A DNA stretch of 64,000 nt, from the NCBI GenBank assembly GCA_019828545.1, contig JACVRA010000414.1, positions 1 through 64,000 on the forward strand, in the 5' to 3' direction. The notes beneath the pieces are model-generated. The model was given only the letters and a program-made list of their open reading frames with translations, was not told where the DNA came from and ran no database searches. Both the position numbers and the translations under genes were made by a program. The stretch comes from Paracamarosporium sp. OC-R06-R3 (lineage: Eukaryota; Ascomycota; Dothideomycetes; Pleosporales; Didymosphaeriaceae). This document shows, piece by piece, positions 1 through 11,881 of this stretch (its first letter is position 1; each line of letters opens with the position of its first letter).

Positions 1-40
<40 letters not shown>
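1..40. repeat. 40-nt poly-C homopolymer at window edge
   Basis: The window opens with an unbroken run of 40 C residues, followed directly by ordinary mixed sequence. It is not the TTAGGG/CCCTAA telomere repeat. A run this long at the very edge is either a true homopolymer or a sequencing or assembly artefact at a contig end; the sequence alone cannot decide. Confidence 0.9.
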
Positions 41-479
41 ACATTTTGATCATGTAAGGGAAATCATGTGGCTTTATGCTTACAAAGGCTGAGGCGATAG
101 CAAAGAATGAGCATGTGCACACCTCGTACTCATGCAGCCAAAGAATAATACGGCTGACGATAGGTCAAAAACAAACTAACCAATATAATTGTCATCAGCT
201 TAGCCCGCGAGTCGATCCCCAGTGGATTTAATCTGGAGAAACATACTGCATTTTATGTCGTTCATCACTACAGGGAGTGGAACACAGCGTGCGTCAAAAG
301 CACATTTCCATGATGTAGTACAGTAGCAAATGGAACAAAGAGGAGATACTACAACCCCCCAAGAAGTCCACCGCGATGGTCAGACAGCAAAAGCTCTGCA
401 AGTGGTCCAAACACAGATTCCTCTAACCCAAGCCTCAATAGGCTACTAATCTTGGCCGGTAAAGGTTGTGCGGGTTTTA
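41..479. other. Non-coding, no feature recognised
   Basis: I see no open frame with protein-like content here. It lies downstream of the C-terminal end of the decayed GH31 gene on the minus strand and may include its former 3' flank. Confidence 0.5.
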
Positions 480-2700
480 GGGTCCCCCAAATCTAGTCTT
501 TTGTCTGAAATTCGATTTGTAAATCCATGAGCAGGTCGCTAAGCGTTTGCCTATGCTCGATGATGGCGTGACGAGGGTTAGCACCAAGATCGATTGTGAT
601 GATGCTGTCTCTGTTTGGAATTGGATGACGGTAACTGTTGTTGTTTGAAGGCTGATATGTACTTCTGATACCGTATTGTATTCGACCGGGCGTAAGAGGG
701 TCCACATGAACTTGGACGTGGTATGGGTTAGTTTGCGCTTTACTACCTTAAAACTTTGAGCTATCCCATCGCTTGATTGTAGTTGATGCTAGTCGATCTC
801 TGTGTAGCTTTTTTGACTAGCGAACCTGCATCACCTCGATCGTTCTCCAGAATTTCAAAGTCACTATCGCGGCCTACGAATACGTATACTCTAAAAGCCA
901 AGGATTTGTGTATCTATTGGGAGAGGCAGATATTCATCGAAAGGTATCATAGAACCTTCAGGAACAAGCACCGGAATGTTATCTAGGAATCAGTACATGT
1001 CTATGTCTCGATCGCCGTCATAGATCGTGCCAGTGAATACGTCAACATGGCGTCATGGAGGGACCCGGTTCTAGCAAGGTTCGTGCGTGGATCTCGCGCG
1101 GCTACTACTTGTGAAACCACGAGCGACAATCCAAAGTAGTACTAGCTTGGAAACTCATATACCACGTATCGTATGGGATAACTCCAGTACAAAAGCTGGA
1201 CCAAAGGTAGAATAGACGACGGTGTTGCAACTATGGAGTAAACATACGGAATGAGGCGATGACGCAGTTGCAGAAATTTCGCATGACATCCTGGCTTCGA
1301 GACGATATAACCAAGGCTCTTCTGACATCCATCGGCTGTGGATTGAGTAGAAACGCAGAATCGAAGAGAAGACAGTGAGTTGCATCTAACGAACAACCTT
1401 CTCGTCTTCATGATGTCCAGGTAGGTGGCCACCGATGTCGTGGCTCCATCAGCCAAAGCCTATGTTCGAGGCTGTTGCTTTAAACTCTGGTTGGAATTGA
1501 AGAAAGTCCCAAGAAGCTATAGTACCTCCAGAAAATCACAACGGATAGCGGCGAATCCTTGAACCAACATAGGTTGAGAATATAATGGGCAGGGAGTCGG
1601 TGGTGTCCTGTTTCTGGTCCAGACACCGAAAATGATTAAATAGCCATGATGGACCAAACCCAAGGGTGCGAGAGTAAGTGCGTTGTTGCCAATCTATCCA
1701 CCAGAAATCACATCCTTGTCTCTCTAAGCTTCGATGTACCACGTTCAATTATACGTACATGGACTTAGGGGAGGCAGGGTCAAAGCTGATGGGATCTTTG
1801 TGCGTTATACCATGTCTAAGAACCTTGACTAGGTCTTCGTAAATATCTTCGTGGTGGTTAACGCCGGCATGAAGATGATCGTTGAGAGTAATTCGTAGTC
1901 CACGATCATGGAGTTCCTTTGTAAAACGCTTGGGGTTTGGGAACAATTTTCTGTTCCATGTATAACCCGTCCACCCGTTATGAGAGATAACTGTTTTGTG
2001 TACTGAGTGCCAATTCATGTCAATGACAGTAACCGACAGAGGTATGTTGTTGGTCTTGAACTTGTCCATTAGCTCTAGGTGTTGCCTCGCTGTAGGCGTG
2101 AAATCTACTCCACCATTTACCTAGACCACATCGGAACCCGAAGGCTGATGACCGGAGATAGCATAGAAGGGCTTCATCGCGCCCTTGAAGCCATCACCAT
2201 AGCTGAACAAGTACCCATCGATGCGGTCGCCAACGGGGCGCGTAGTGGCTAAGTCTTGACCATCATACAGCATACTTTCCGAATCATCAATAGGGCGAAT
2301 CCTTCTCGGAAAACGATGCCTTTGCCTCTGAAACTGGTTTCTTGTTCTCTGCTATATCGCCACGCGGAGCCTCACTCAGTCAGCTTGGAGGAGAAAGTAG
2401 CAACCAACCTATGAGAGTTGAAGCGCTCTTTGTCATAAGTCAATTGGAAGGAAGGCGTGGTTTCTATTTGATTCTCTTTATATACAACGCGAAACTTTGG
2501 TGTAGCAAAGATTTGATTGATGGCGAAAGTAGATACACGGTCTTCAAAAGCGCTATCCTCTGCCCATTCATACCTGAGCACTTTATCATCAATGAGCATA
2601 AAGCGATATTGAGCACCGGATATGATAAGGCCTCGTTTGTGAGAGAATCGCAGGGAAATCGATATTCGTCTATTTTCGAGTGTGACTTCAATGCTCTGGT
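480..2700 (-). pseudogene. Decayed GH31 glycoside hydrolase (alpha-glucosidase/alpha-xylosidase family)
   Basis: Pieces of one GH31 enzyme lie in the right order on the minus strand. An N-terminal beta-sandwich block (about 2640-2372) includes YRFMLIDDKVLRYEWAED. A segment at about 2330-2100 contains GLGKWWSRFHAYSE. The barrel start (2069-1749) includes NIPLSVTVIDMNWH and GWTGYTWNRKLFP. The catalytic block (1748-1536) has CDFWWIDWQQ and DQKQDTTDSLPIIFS. A later block (about 1270-1142) has RHRLIPYVYS and a distal block (about 1060-790) has DNIPVLVPEGS. The pieces sit in different frames and are separated by indels and stops, including an in-frame TAA between the 2069-1749 and 1748-1536 pieces, so no full enzyme can be made. 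Intact relatives hydrolyse alpha-glycosides. The family call is secure; the ends are approximate. Confidence 0.85.
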
Positions 2701-3387
2701 GTGGCGTCTGCACAAGCGTGTAGATGTCACACTATTAGAGCCGGTTGAGCCAGGCTTCGTGGAGAGAGGACTAAAAACATGCGGACAAATGAGACTTCCC
2801 GGGAATAGAAACCAATAATGTTGAGTGAGGCTGAGTTACGACTGCACACCTATGTGAAAGCGGGGTAATATCATGTTGCTTGGTTGTGGTTGGGCTGGAC
2901 GCAAGCTTTTGCAATCAAAGTTCGTATCCCCGAAGCCCGACAGCTTGGATACTGACCGTAAAATGCGACAATCGTCCTTTGATGATGGTTGCCTTCTTTG
3001 ATGCAAGGATAGGGTTGATCAGAACCCCCACGGGAGCTGATGATCCAAAAAGCAATTCGGGTGACTCCAACCTCCCCAATCAACACATGTTATGATAATA
3101 AGCCTTCTTTTCGAGAGATGGGCGAACCCCTTTCAACACCGAAATAATAAATTGAGTGCTTATTTTGCGCCACCATTTGTGTGTTATACCGCCTACTCCG
3201 AGGTTGGCGGTTTCGGGAGCTTTTAGACCGCGTTATCATGCATGTAAAGCAAAAGCACATATAGGATTTTCATCGACCCACTTTTCTGCCACTGATGTTA
3301 TAATCAATGTGGTACTTGGTGCAACGGCCTTAGACCAATCGACGTAAATCGGGAACATACAAGCATTACCAAATAAGATAAGCCAGA
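2701..3387. other. Intergenic, no gene recognised
   Basis: Short open frames on both strands overlap each other and show no family resemblance. This is probably the former promoter of the GH31 gene plus the promoter of the HET gene. Confidence 0.5.
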
Positions 3388-5411
3388 ATGACTGAATCCT
3401 CCGTGAATAATTTGGAGGCTGGCCCATACCAGTATCTTCCCCTATGCGGCGAAAACATCATCCGTTTAGTTCGTCTGCATAGGTCCGTCACTCATGTCTT
3501 ATGAACCTTTTCTACCCAACGGGCTAACTCTGACTACATTGCAAGACACCTGACAATACTGACGATGCCAAGGTATCAATAGTGCATGAACCATTGGAAG
3601 AAGCACCGAAATATGAGGCTGTATCATATGTTTGGGGGGACTTGCAAATATTCCGCTCCATCAAGCTTTTCGATGGTCGAAGCCTAGTTGTAACGGATTC
3701 TGCCGCTCGAGCACTTCTGTACCTCCTCGAAGCGTGCGAAACTGGGTATCTCTGGATAGATCAAATCACAATCGACCAATCTAACATCACCGAGCGGAGT
3801 GACCAAGTCAAGATTATGGGCGACATATACAAGCGGAGCTATCGATGCTTGATCTGGATAGATCACAACCCAGATAGCAATCTGAGTACGGATATCGAAT
3901 TGTCATGGGATAGCGGTGCGGGTGAAGGTGTTCGGAAATTCTTGCGTTCGCTCTCTCTTGGAGGCGACAACCTGGAACAGATGCTGCATTCCCCCACTAC
4001 CGAGGAAGCGCAGTCATCACTCTCAGAGACTGCGAATCCGCAACCAAATTCCAAGGTGAAAGGGCACCTGTTGTGGTTCCTTGAGCATTCGTGGTTTAGC
4101 CGGACGTGGGTCTATCAGGAGTTTGTTCTTTCTACGCAGGCGGTGTTCCTCATTGGCTATTTTCAGCTCCCAGCGAACGAACTCGAGGATTTCTTTAAAC
4201 TTGCTTGGCCGCGATCAGCAGCATGGATTAGCGCCTTCCACGATAGACTGAACATCAGCAAGAACCGCGCACAGTTGTATAGCCAGGCTCCAGGAATGAG
4301 ATTCCTACGTGCTGCTTTCCGAGACAAGCATCTTGTGGCGGGATCGACCCACAGGGAGAATCTGTCAGCAGGTATAAACAGGTGTCAGACAGTTTTCAAA
4401 GCCTACGAATCGTTAACATTCACACACATGATAGAAGACATGGCTGAGAGTCAATGCCAGGATGATCGCGACCATGTCTACGCATTCCTTGGGTTTGCCC
4501 CAATACTTCTTCGCCACATGCAGGTAGACTACACGCTTAGTGTCGAGAAGACATTTGCCGCCATGATGAAATCGCTGATAAGGGAGGCTAAAAACTTGGA
4601 ATTCTTTGTAGCGCTTGGGCACGAGGCCGATGTTAGCCAATCGAAGCTGAAACTGCCCTCGTGGGTCCCAAACTGGGCCATTAAGATCTCTCGCGTAAGT
4701 ATCCTCAAACAAGACAACCTTTTCTTCGCTGCAGGGCCCGAGTACGGGCTCCCGGCTGTGGACAAGTGCCAGCATTTCGATCCTCCATCGTCGGCATGGA
4801 ATGAGCTCGTTGTCGCCGGTAAAATCATCGATACCGTCCTCTATAAGCTCCGCCCCTACTCTGTCTATCAAGTTTCTCCGATAGATGAGATAGAGTATTA
4901 TCAATGCCCCGGGCTTCTCCCCTGGGAATCGATAATGTTGGAAAGATTTATCGACGAGATCACCGACCTTGGCGTGCCGCAACATCACACAATCTCTAGG
5001 AAAGCGCTGCTACGTACTCTTTTTATGGACGGTGTACAATGGGCAGCACTGGACGCATTATCATCTGGAAAGAGCCTTTACCGAACTGAGCCTGAAATAT
5101 TTGGCTTGCCTCACTACGTGAAAACCGATGATGTCATATCAGAGATACTTCGACAACCAGATACCGCCGTGAACTTTGATAGTTTGCCACATGGTGCTAC
5201 TTTGCATATATTTCATGAACTTAGTGAAGTCCAATATCGTAGGAGAGTGGTATACTGTGTAGAAGGAAGATTTGGATTGGTTCCCGATGGGGTTGAACGA
5301 GGCGACAAAATTGCGTTGCTACATGGTTCGAGGACGCCGGTTGTTCTGAGGCCTCATGTGGACGGGAATTTCATCGTAGTTGGGGAATGCTACTATGACG
5401 GAGCCATGTGA
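3388..5411 (+). CDS. HET-domain (heterokaryon incompatibility) protein
   Basis: The HET domain (PF06985) is clear: YEAVSYVWG, LWIDQITIDQ, then ERSDQVKIMGDIY. HET proteins act in non-self recognition and incompatibility-type cell death. The long open frame starts at a GTG (3582), which is not a credible start. An upstream exon supplies the usual N-terminus: ATG 3388 opens MTESSVNNLEAG, followed by PYQYLPL and IIRLVRLH. Exon 1 is 3388-3486, the intron 3487-3545 (59 nt, weak GTCACT donor, CTAAC branch, CAAG acceptor), and exon 2 3546-5411, giving 654 aa. A GTGAGT donor overlaps the stop at 5408, so a last small exon near 5469 is possible. It would give the family's usual C-terminal extension, but a five-G run puts that exon out of frame. 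Domain call certain; both termini inferred. Confidence 0.85.
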
Positions 5412-6655
5412 GTGTGCCTGCGCTCAAGCAAACACTTGGGATTGTGCTGATTTCTGCTTCGGCGATAGGTATGGGGGAGTTGGCAGACTTGGAAGATGAT
5501 GCAGCAAGACTTTTTAAACTCGTGTAAGAGTTTTAATAGCTTTCGAAAAGTGGCTAGGCTCATACTTTCAACTTGAAAAACGCTATCGGCATGGAGTCTT
5601 CTTCACATAAAAGGCGGAAGAGTGACATCTATTAAGACTTGTTAACGATTTGCCTATACAGGTGTGTTTATGCGATAAATAAACGTGATGAAGAACAGTG
5701 GCGTAGCATATATGGGGTTTTCTAAGGTCGAAGGGCGATGGCATGAAATCGGTACGCATAGAATTGAAGAGTGATGGGTCCATGGGATCAACAGGATTAC
5801 CGGGTTTTCCTTGAGAGTAGCCCGAAGGGAGAAAGGCCAAGGCGTGAAAGAGTAACCATTATCGATGATGGAAAGGAGTTGCCTGTTTGAATATGTTGCA
5901 AAGAGTGAGGGGCAAAGGGCAAAGGGCATCCGCTTTCAACACTTGTGCTAAGCTTCCTTTTTAAGGAAAGGAAAGATATTAGCTATGGCACAAGGGCTAC
6001 AGCATTCGACACGTTTTCGAGAGTCCTGTGTTTCGCGGAGTGAGGGGCACAAAGGCTAAGGAGCGGCTACTATTGACACTATTGTGCCATATCAACCTAA
6101 AGGGATGTCCACACACACTAACGGTAAACAGTAGAAATGATGGTTATCTTATTCAAAGAGTTTATGTATCGCTCCGTAGTAATTAGTCCCTATAGCTTCT
6201 CAACGCTTACCAATATATCAATTTTTGTCGATAACCTTCAACGTTGAGATTTGGTCTGATAAAATCAATACAAAAGTCCATTGTCTGAGATACTTTGCTA
6301 AATTCAGTTGTAAATCGACTAATTGTCCACGTGAGAAGTTATGAAAGTGGAGGAATGATGTAAGATTGATTGGCAAGTGCTAAGCATCGTGTGCAGCATG
6401 TTCCTCGAAATAGCACGCTTACCCACGCTTAAATCCATTGAAGTGCCATCGAACAGAAAACTGCTTCCCTATGAACCTTTACTTGGTTAGTTAGAAACAG
6501 GCTTGATATGCTCGTCTTCTCTTTGTTGCGTTCACATCCGTCTAGTTCCCTCTCGAATAGTTTTGAATGGCGGGAGTGATCTTCCAGATGCAGTTTTCTG
6601 CGTATTCGGGCCTATCCGAGCTATCTATCGTGTCGATTGAAAGTTTCTTGGAGTC
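5412..6655. other. Intergenic, AT-rich, no gene recognised
   Basis: Apart from the possible last HET exon near 5469-5527, I see no coding signal. The sequence is moderately AT-rich with short overlapping frames only. Confidence 0.5.
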
Positions 6656-7713
6656 TCACATGGTACATGCAGCACAAGCTCGTGCGCGGGCAAGATTGTA
6701 CTGTTTGACGGCGTATATCGAGCTTACAGTTCCAGTCACTATACTCACCACTATCAAAACCAGTACCATTGGACCGAGCCAAAACGTCGCCCATTATCTA
6801 AGATTTCTCCGATCGTTAAGCAACTGCCACCAATTTCGAGGTGGCTCGTTAAATACTTCGATCAAGCTCACTATCTGTGCCCACCACGCGCGATAGTCTT
6901 TGATATTGAGGCGGCGATCCCGACCGTAGGTTCCTAATCGGAACTGCGCCGATTTATACTCTCGTCGGAGGAGTTCACGGGTCGCACCATGACCAAATGG
7001 GAAGAGAAGATTGAGTGTATCGATGGCTTCCTCCAACAGTTCGAGCGGGAAAGGCGAGTCATCTCCCTTCATATGGTCCCAGAGACAGGTCTTGTGTTCG
7101 TAAACTGTCAGGACGCATCACCGTTTATTTAGTCGGAGATGGTCCATTAGATTGGAAGCTCATGACAGTCTGAAGCCACAGATGTCAACAAGGGTGAATT
7201 TCGTAAAGCTTGGATCCAACCCTGGGCTGAAAAACTTTTCCATATAATCCCCTAGACCTACAAAAGCGAACTGCGACTGCACTGCTTCTCTAAGCGAGAT
7301 TTCTGCAGGCCACCCGAATGAGCCAGAGCTCGCCTGCATTGCTAAAGGAACACACTCACTGAACGCTACTTTTGCGGTCAACCAAAGTCGAGCAACAACT
7401 TCAACGGTCCGTACAAGAGCAGAATCCTCCAAATTTGGAGAACGGTCCTTCTCACCGCCACAGAAGAAATCTGTAGGAGAATCTCGCATCGACACTCAAC
7501 AAACTTCTCGGTTCGATCATCCTGCAACAACCCAAAGTTCTGCACCGAGGGAGACTTCCGCGCCAAATCTAAAACCCGCAACATGTTATGGTGCTGCAGG
7601 AACGATAGTTCTGTACTTCTGGAGATTAGTACATATCCTGGTGTCCGAGCAGTCTCGTCGCAGTCTTTGGTACGCGCGGAAAGCCATCTGGAACCCCAAT
7701 CCAATGAACACAA
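6656..7713 (-). pseudogene. Decayed fungal membrane-anchored hypothetical protein
   Basis: Reading the minus strand gives one protein broken by stops. An upstream part (7713 to about 7500) contains GYVLISRSTELSFLQHH. A frameshift near 7495 leads to a second part with VEVVARLWLT and LDPSFTKFTLVDICG. Two in-frame TGA codons lie between 7159 and 7110. The next part (7072-6797) has LLFPFGHGATRELL and RLGTYGRDRRLNIKDYRAWW, then one TAG. A C-terminal transmembrane segment follows (FWLGPMVLVLIVVSIVTG), ending at a TGA at 6656-6658. The layout, with a hydrophobic tail after a PPRNWWQLLNDRRN stretch, recalls a large family of uncharacterised fungal proteins often found near HET genes. The three in-frame stops share one reading frame, so the body of the gene is a single exon silenced by point mutation. 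Confidence 0.65.
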
Positions 7714-8035
7714 CCCCTAGAGCGACCAAAGTGCTAATTCAATCCCGAATTGTATAGCAGGTCAACTTCAGGTCAAACAGCACAACGAGCGCCCTGTATT
7801 GGAACATCTTGATAGGGGTCGTCCGTCCGACACAACCAATCTCGCACTCAACACGGGATCACCACAGCAATATGCTGTCAGTGTGGATATCTTCTGCCCA
7901 TATCTTGACTTTTGGGATGATAAGGCCTATTCCGGACGGAAAAGATCCAGGACAAAGCTCTGCGTAGGCCGTTCAAGGAGATTTCCTTGTCCTTTACATT
8001 TGGTGACCGAATGAGAGAAAGACATCTTTCCCCGC

Positions 8036-8700
8036 TTGATGCGAGATCTCGCAGCAGTCTCTAACTGGCCTTCACCAGACGAGTTCTTCGAAGCTGAACT
8101 GCGCATGGCTAGTTATGCATCAAGGAAGGAGAAAACAGTACAACTTAACCCAACTATATACATTCGTTGTACCAGTACGGGTTGTCGGAAAGAACCCAAG
8201 CAAGCTGTCGAAGATCCGGATTATCTCGCATCCTTCTGCTTCGGCAGAGTGGAAGTAAGACCGGGAGTTCGGAAGTTTGCTGCGACCGAACCCGAGATCC
8301 GTACCCTCGAGGGAACATGAAGAACGTAATCCTCTTCCAAGGGGAGAACAAGGAAATGTCGGACGACAATGCATGATACAAACATGGAGCCACGGTGAAT
8401 CAGCTTGCGGACTCAAGTTTAAGATAATCACGACTACACGGGACGCGCACATCGAGACCATTTCCACAATCAGCGGCCTTATCAAGGTTGACAATAAGAT
8501 ATATGGACTTACAACTGGACATGAAATTATAGCTCCCAAGATACTCCAAGCGTCCAAGCTGTCTTTGTCCTGCCCTTCCGACGGCTCAATGAAGGACCCG
8601 GATTCCGAGTCCTTTGTTGAAGGGAAGGGAAAGGGGCTAAGGGACCGTCTGGCGTTGCGTGGTGCTGCTAGAGTTTCTTGAAGAGCGCACGCCTAGTAGG
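8036..8700 (+). pseudogene. Fragment of an uncharacterised fungal protein (GLTTGH-type segment)
   Basis: Two overlapping frames read as consecutive parts of one protein. The first (8036-8320) contains LNPTIYIRCTSTGC and FGRVEVRPG. The second (from about 8380, in another frame) contains HIETISTISGLIKVDNKIYG followed by LTTGHEI. The pattern of a conserved IRC..C block followed by an ISGLI..D...YGLTTGH block resembles fungal hypothetical proteins found near HET loci. The frame change and the early stop after 8681 suggest a decayed gene. Function unknown; assignment tentative. Confidence 0.4.
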
Positions 8701-9046
8701 GATCTGCAAAAGAAAGCTCTCGTGTCGGTTTTTTCCGGACGCTGGAATACTTTGAGGGGATCTTGGTATCGACTTCCAGCCGCGTGGGCACTTTTGATGA
8801 GGCTGTTCAATCTCGGGTGCAACTAGCCATCCATTATCCACCCTTGGACGAGAAAGACTGCTTCAACAAAGAAAAAAGAATATGAAGCCTATGTATCAAT
8901 CAAACATACACTGCCTACCAATAAGTCCCTAACCAAACCAAACTATACTAAACAAGTGCTTCAACCAAGAAAAAGACTGGAAAGTCATAACTCAAAGAAT
9001 TCTAGATGTTGGAAATTCCCCATGCTTGCTAGCACAGTGCAGAGCA
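8701..9046. other. 3' flank of the arrestin gene
   Basis: No coding signal. This probably holds the 3' UTR and polyadenylation region of the minus-strand arrestin gene that ends at 9047. Confidence 0.4.
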
Positions 9047-11881
9047 TCAGATCCAGCCATCACGTTCTCTCTCATCTTTTGTGCCCGCGTTGCCCTTGAA
9101 CCATCCGACACCTGCATTGGCGACACCCTTCCACCGCTCCACGCTTCGCTTCTTGGTAAATCGGTATTGTCTTTCACGACTCTGTTCGAGGCGCTGTTTG
9201 AACGGCGTTTCGCCTGAAAGACCTAGCCCTCTAAGCTCAATGTCTTCGCGTACCTCGGCCTCGCGAAAACCCAATGCAGAACGATTGCCCCGCCTTGAGT
9301 TCGTTGAATTGCCCCTAAGCACGGTATTGGCCTTCGAGCCGAGCGTCTCGTTGGATCGGACATTCTTGAGACGGCTTTGCAGATCTGCCACATCACCGTC
9401 CCCCATAATCTTGCCTTTCCGATTACTTGGTGGCGTGTGATAATCACGGTTAGAGTTCACTCTTCGCAAGCTGTATTTGCGTGGACTCTGATCGAGGATC
9501 TTACCCAAATCCTGGATCTCTTCGACTTCGGCACGCATGCGATCGAGCGACTGCATACGTGGCGCAGCGAAAGCGCGACCTTGAACAGAACGAGACGAGT
9601 GGCGTCCAAGGCGGGGTGGTGAATGACCGCGTTGATAGCTGTTAGCAGTACGCTTTTCCTCGATGGCAGCGGCGACTTGGGCTACGGAGTTGGGCACCAC
9701 GTCAAGAGAGTTCTGTGGCGAGAGTCAGTTGACAACATCAAAACGGTGTATTAGAGCAGCAAAAGCATGGGTTGGCTAACGCACCATGTGAATAAGCACG
9801 ATCGGTAGTTGAACCGTCACGAGCCTTCTACCCGAGGTTAGTTCTCCTCCGCCAAGTTGATGCAGGGCACGTACGTATGAGAGGCAGCCACGATGACATT
9901 AAGGAAATAACGAACTTCAAAATATTTCCCTGTTTTGGTTATTCCAGGATCTGGTGATAGGCACCAGACTTGAACATACCACACTTCACGGTAGCATGTC
10001 CCCGTGGGACCTCTAGATCACATGTACGGATATGCGAGCTGTGGGCAGGAACTCCATGCCATCCTGCTGCACCTTGCTTGATCATGGCTTTGCTGAGCAC
10101 CGATTTTTCGTTGCTGTCAAATATGCGTGCCTGGCTTGCTGATTTCTCCATTGTAGATGCGGCTGCCTAGTGTCATCCCGGTCAGCAGATGCCACTCTAC
10201 ATATCCCCAACCCGCAACCAACATGTTTGTAACAAAGGATGTCTCGCTCCAAATGCAGCTCAATCTTCTTAATTGTCTTTCGGCTGTTGTTGGCAACGTG
10301 CACATCGACGTATATACTAGTTCCGCTAACCCATACTTGTCGGTGTAAGCCTGCTGTCAGACGAACAATCTCCATGGTAGCATTGCGAGGCTTCAGCCAC
10401 TCATCAGACGCAGTGAGGGGGCTAGGAAGAGACATGAGAGCTTTCTCGGCTGGACCGTTGTCAATAAAATCAACGAATCGTGGCGTGCCACCTACGGTCA
10501 TAAACAGATAGCACAGAAATGTCCTCCGATACCCTCACAATGTATTGCTTCCCTTGGTCGCGGATGAGCAGCGAGACGCAGAGAGCGTATCGTATCCGCG
10601 CATTCTTGGATTGGAAAGGCGGTGGTCCGACGTTGAGCGGCAGGCTTATTGAAAATGGTAAATTGGTAATAGAGGGCATCAAATGCCAAAACGGATCATC
10701 ACGTCCTATCTGTTCCTTGCTGTCTACCATGTTCTGAGGTGGTGGGTTTTCTTCACCAATGAGTTCCGTAGCTAGATTCAAGAATACAGAACGTCTGCTG
10801 TTACTCATTTCTTCAAGGCCCAACAGGTCGATGGATATGCGTGCGATAGCTAATGTTTTTCTGTGTCGTATTCGTTCGGCATCGTCAACATTGATCTGTA
10901 CAGTGCCCTCAATCGAGCCTCCTCCAACGAACAGGCTCGCGGAGAGATCTAATCCTAGATGCACGCGTGGATGTCGATGGGAAGGATACTCTAATAACTC
11001 AGCGGAAAGCGGTTCGCGTATGAATGTCCGAGATGGCGGGCGTCGGTTGGTATCATGTGCAACAGGTGCTACAAGATTGCGAAGAGGCGACTGTGATTGC
11101 CCGCGCCGAGGTATCGTGTTACTAGCACCGCGAGTTGGAGGAAGAGGTATTGTAGGAACGGCTTTTAGAGACGGTATAGGGACAAGTTGAGGTATCAGAG
11201 ATGAATTTGGTGGGGGTAATCGGCTCCGTGAAGCACTGTGCGCCCTTGATCTGGAAGATGATCGGGGCGGAATGCTGCCGGGTGGAATGCTATATATGCT
11301 GGAAATGCTTAACTCTGCCGGCGATGGTGTTCTGCTGTGGTGATAGATTAGCACGCACAGGGTGTACTGTAGAACAGTTCGACTTACGATGCGTCTCCAG
11401 TCTTTTGCGAGGGCCGCCCTTGGTGCGCTGCTCTCACGCCATTGCTTTCGATGCTCGTTTTCCTATCGGGTTCTCTATTCTCCCCAAGTCGTGTATCGAG
11501 GCTGGGCCGCCGCGATGCAACAGAAGGTTTGCGCGTTACGTCACTCCGTGATGCACTACGCGGAAGCTGCTTATCAGAGAGAAGCCTTCTCGGTATGGTG
11601 TCGGCTAGGCTTGGCTCGGTGAGCTCGCGGATATCGGACAACGGGCGCGTTCTTGCCCAGGACGTGATGTTGCTCGGATGGCCTCTGGATTCGCCGAGAC
11701 CGTTGCTTAACATGCCTCCACGGCCAATTACCTTCGAGTGAGGCGATGTTGGAGGTACGGAGCTGCTCGCTTGTTCCAACGAGATACGGGCCTCAGACGG
11801 AGGGCCTTTGCCGGGGGATGACTGCGGGTGACCTGAACCCTTCAGCACCCGGCCCGTAAACTCGGACAAGGCCAGTGGCAT
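9047..11881 (-). CDS. Alpha-arrestin-like trafficking adaptor, seven exons
   Basis: Exons on the minus strand: 11881-11388, 11334-10496, 10449-10223, 10166-9980, 9929-9875, 9827-9785 and 9712-9047. They total 2511 nt (836 aa) and all six introns have GT...AG ends. The N-terminal third is Ser/Pro/Arg-rich and probably disordered. The arrestin fold follows: VHLGLDLSASLFVGG and GSIEGTVQINVDDAE for the N-lobe, then LPFSISLPLNVGP, LSVYDPEKALMSL, VHVANNSRKTIKKIELHLER, CDLEVPRGHATVKCG and KYFEVRYFLNVIV for the C-lobe. The tail is basic and low-complexity. Alpha-arrestins recruit Rsp5/Nedd4-type ubiquitin ligases to plasma-membrane transporters for endocytosis. I did not see a clear PPxY motif, so the partner is inferred. 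The start is the first ATG of a well-composed frame; a further upstream exon cannot be excluded. Confidence 0.85.
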
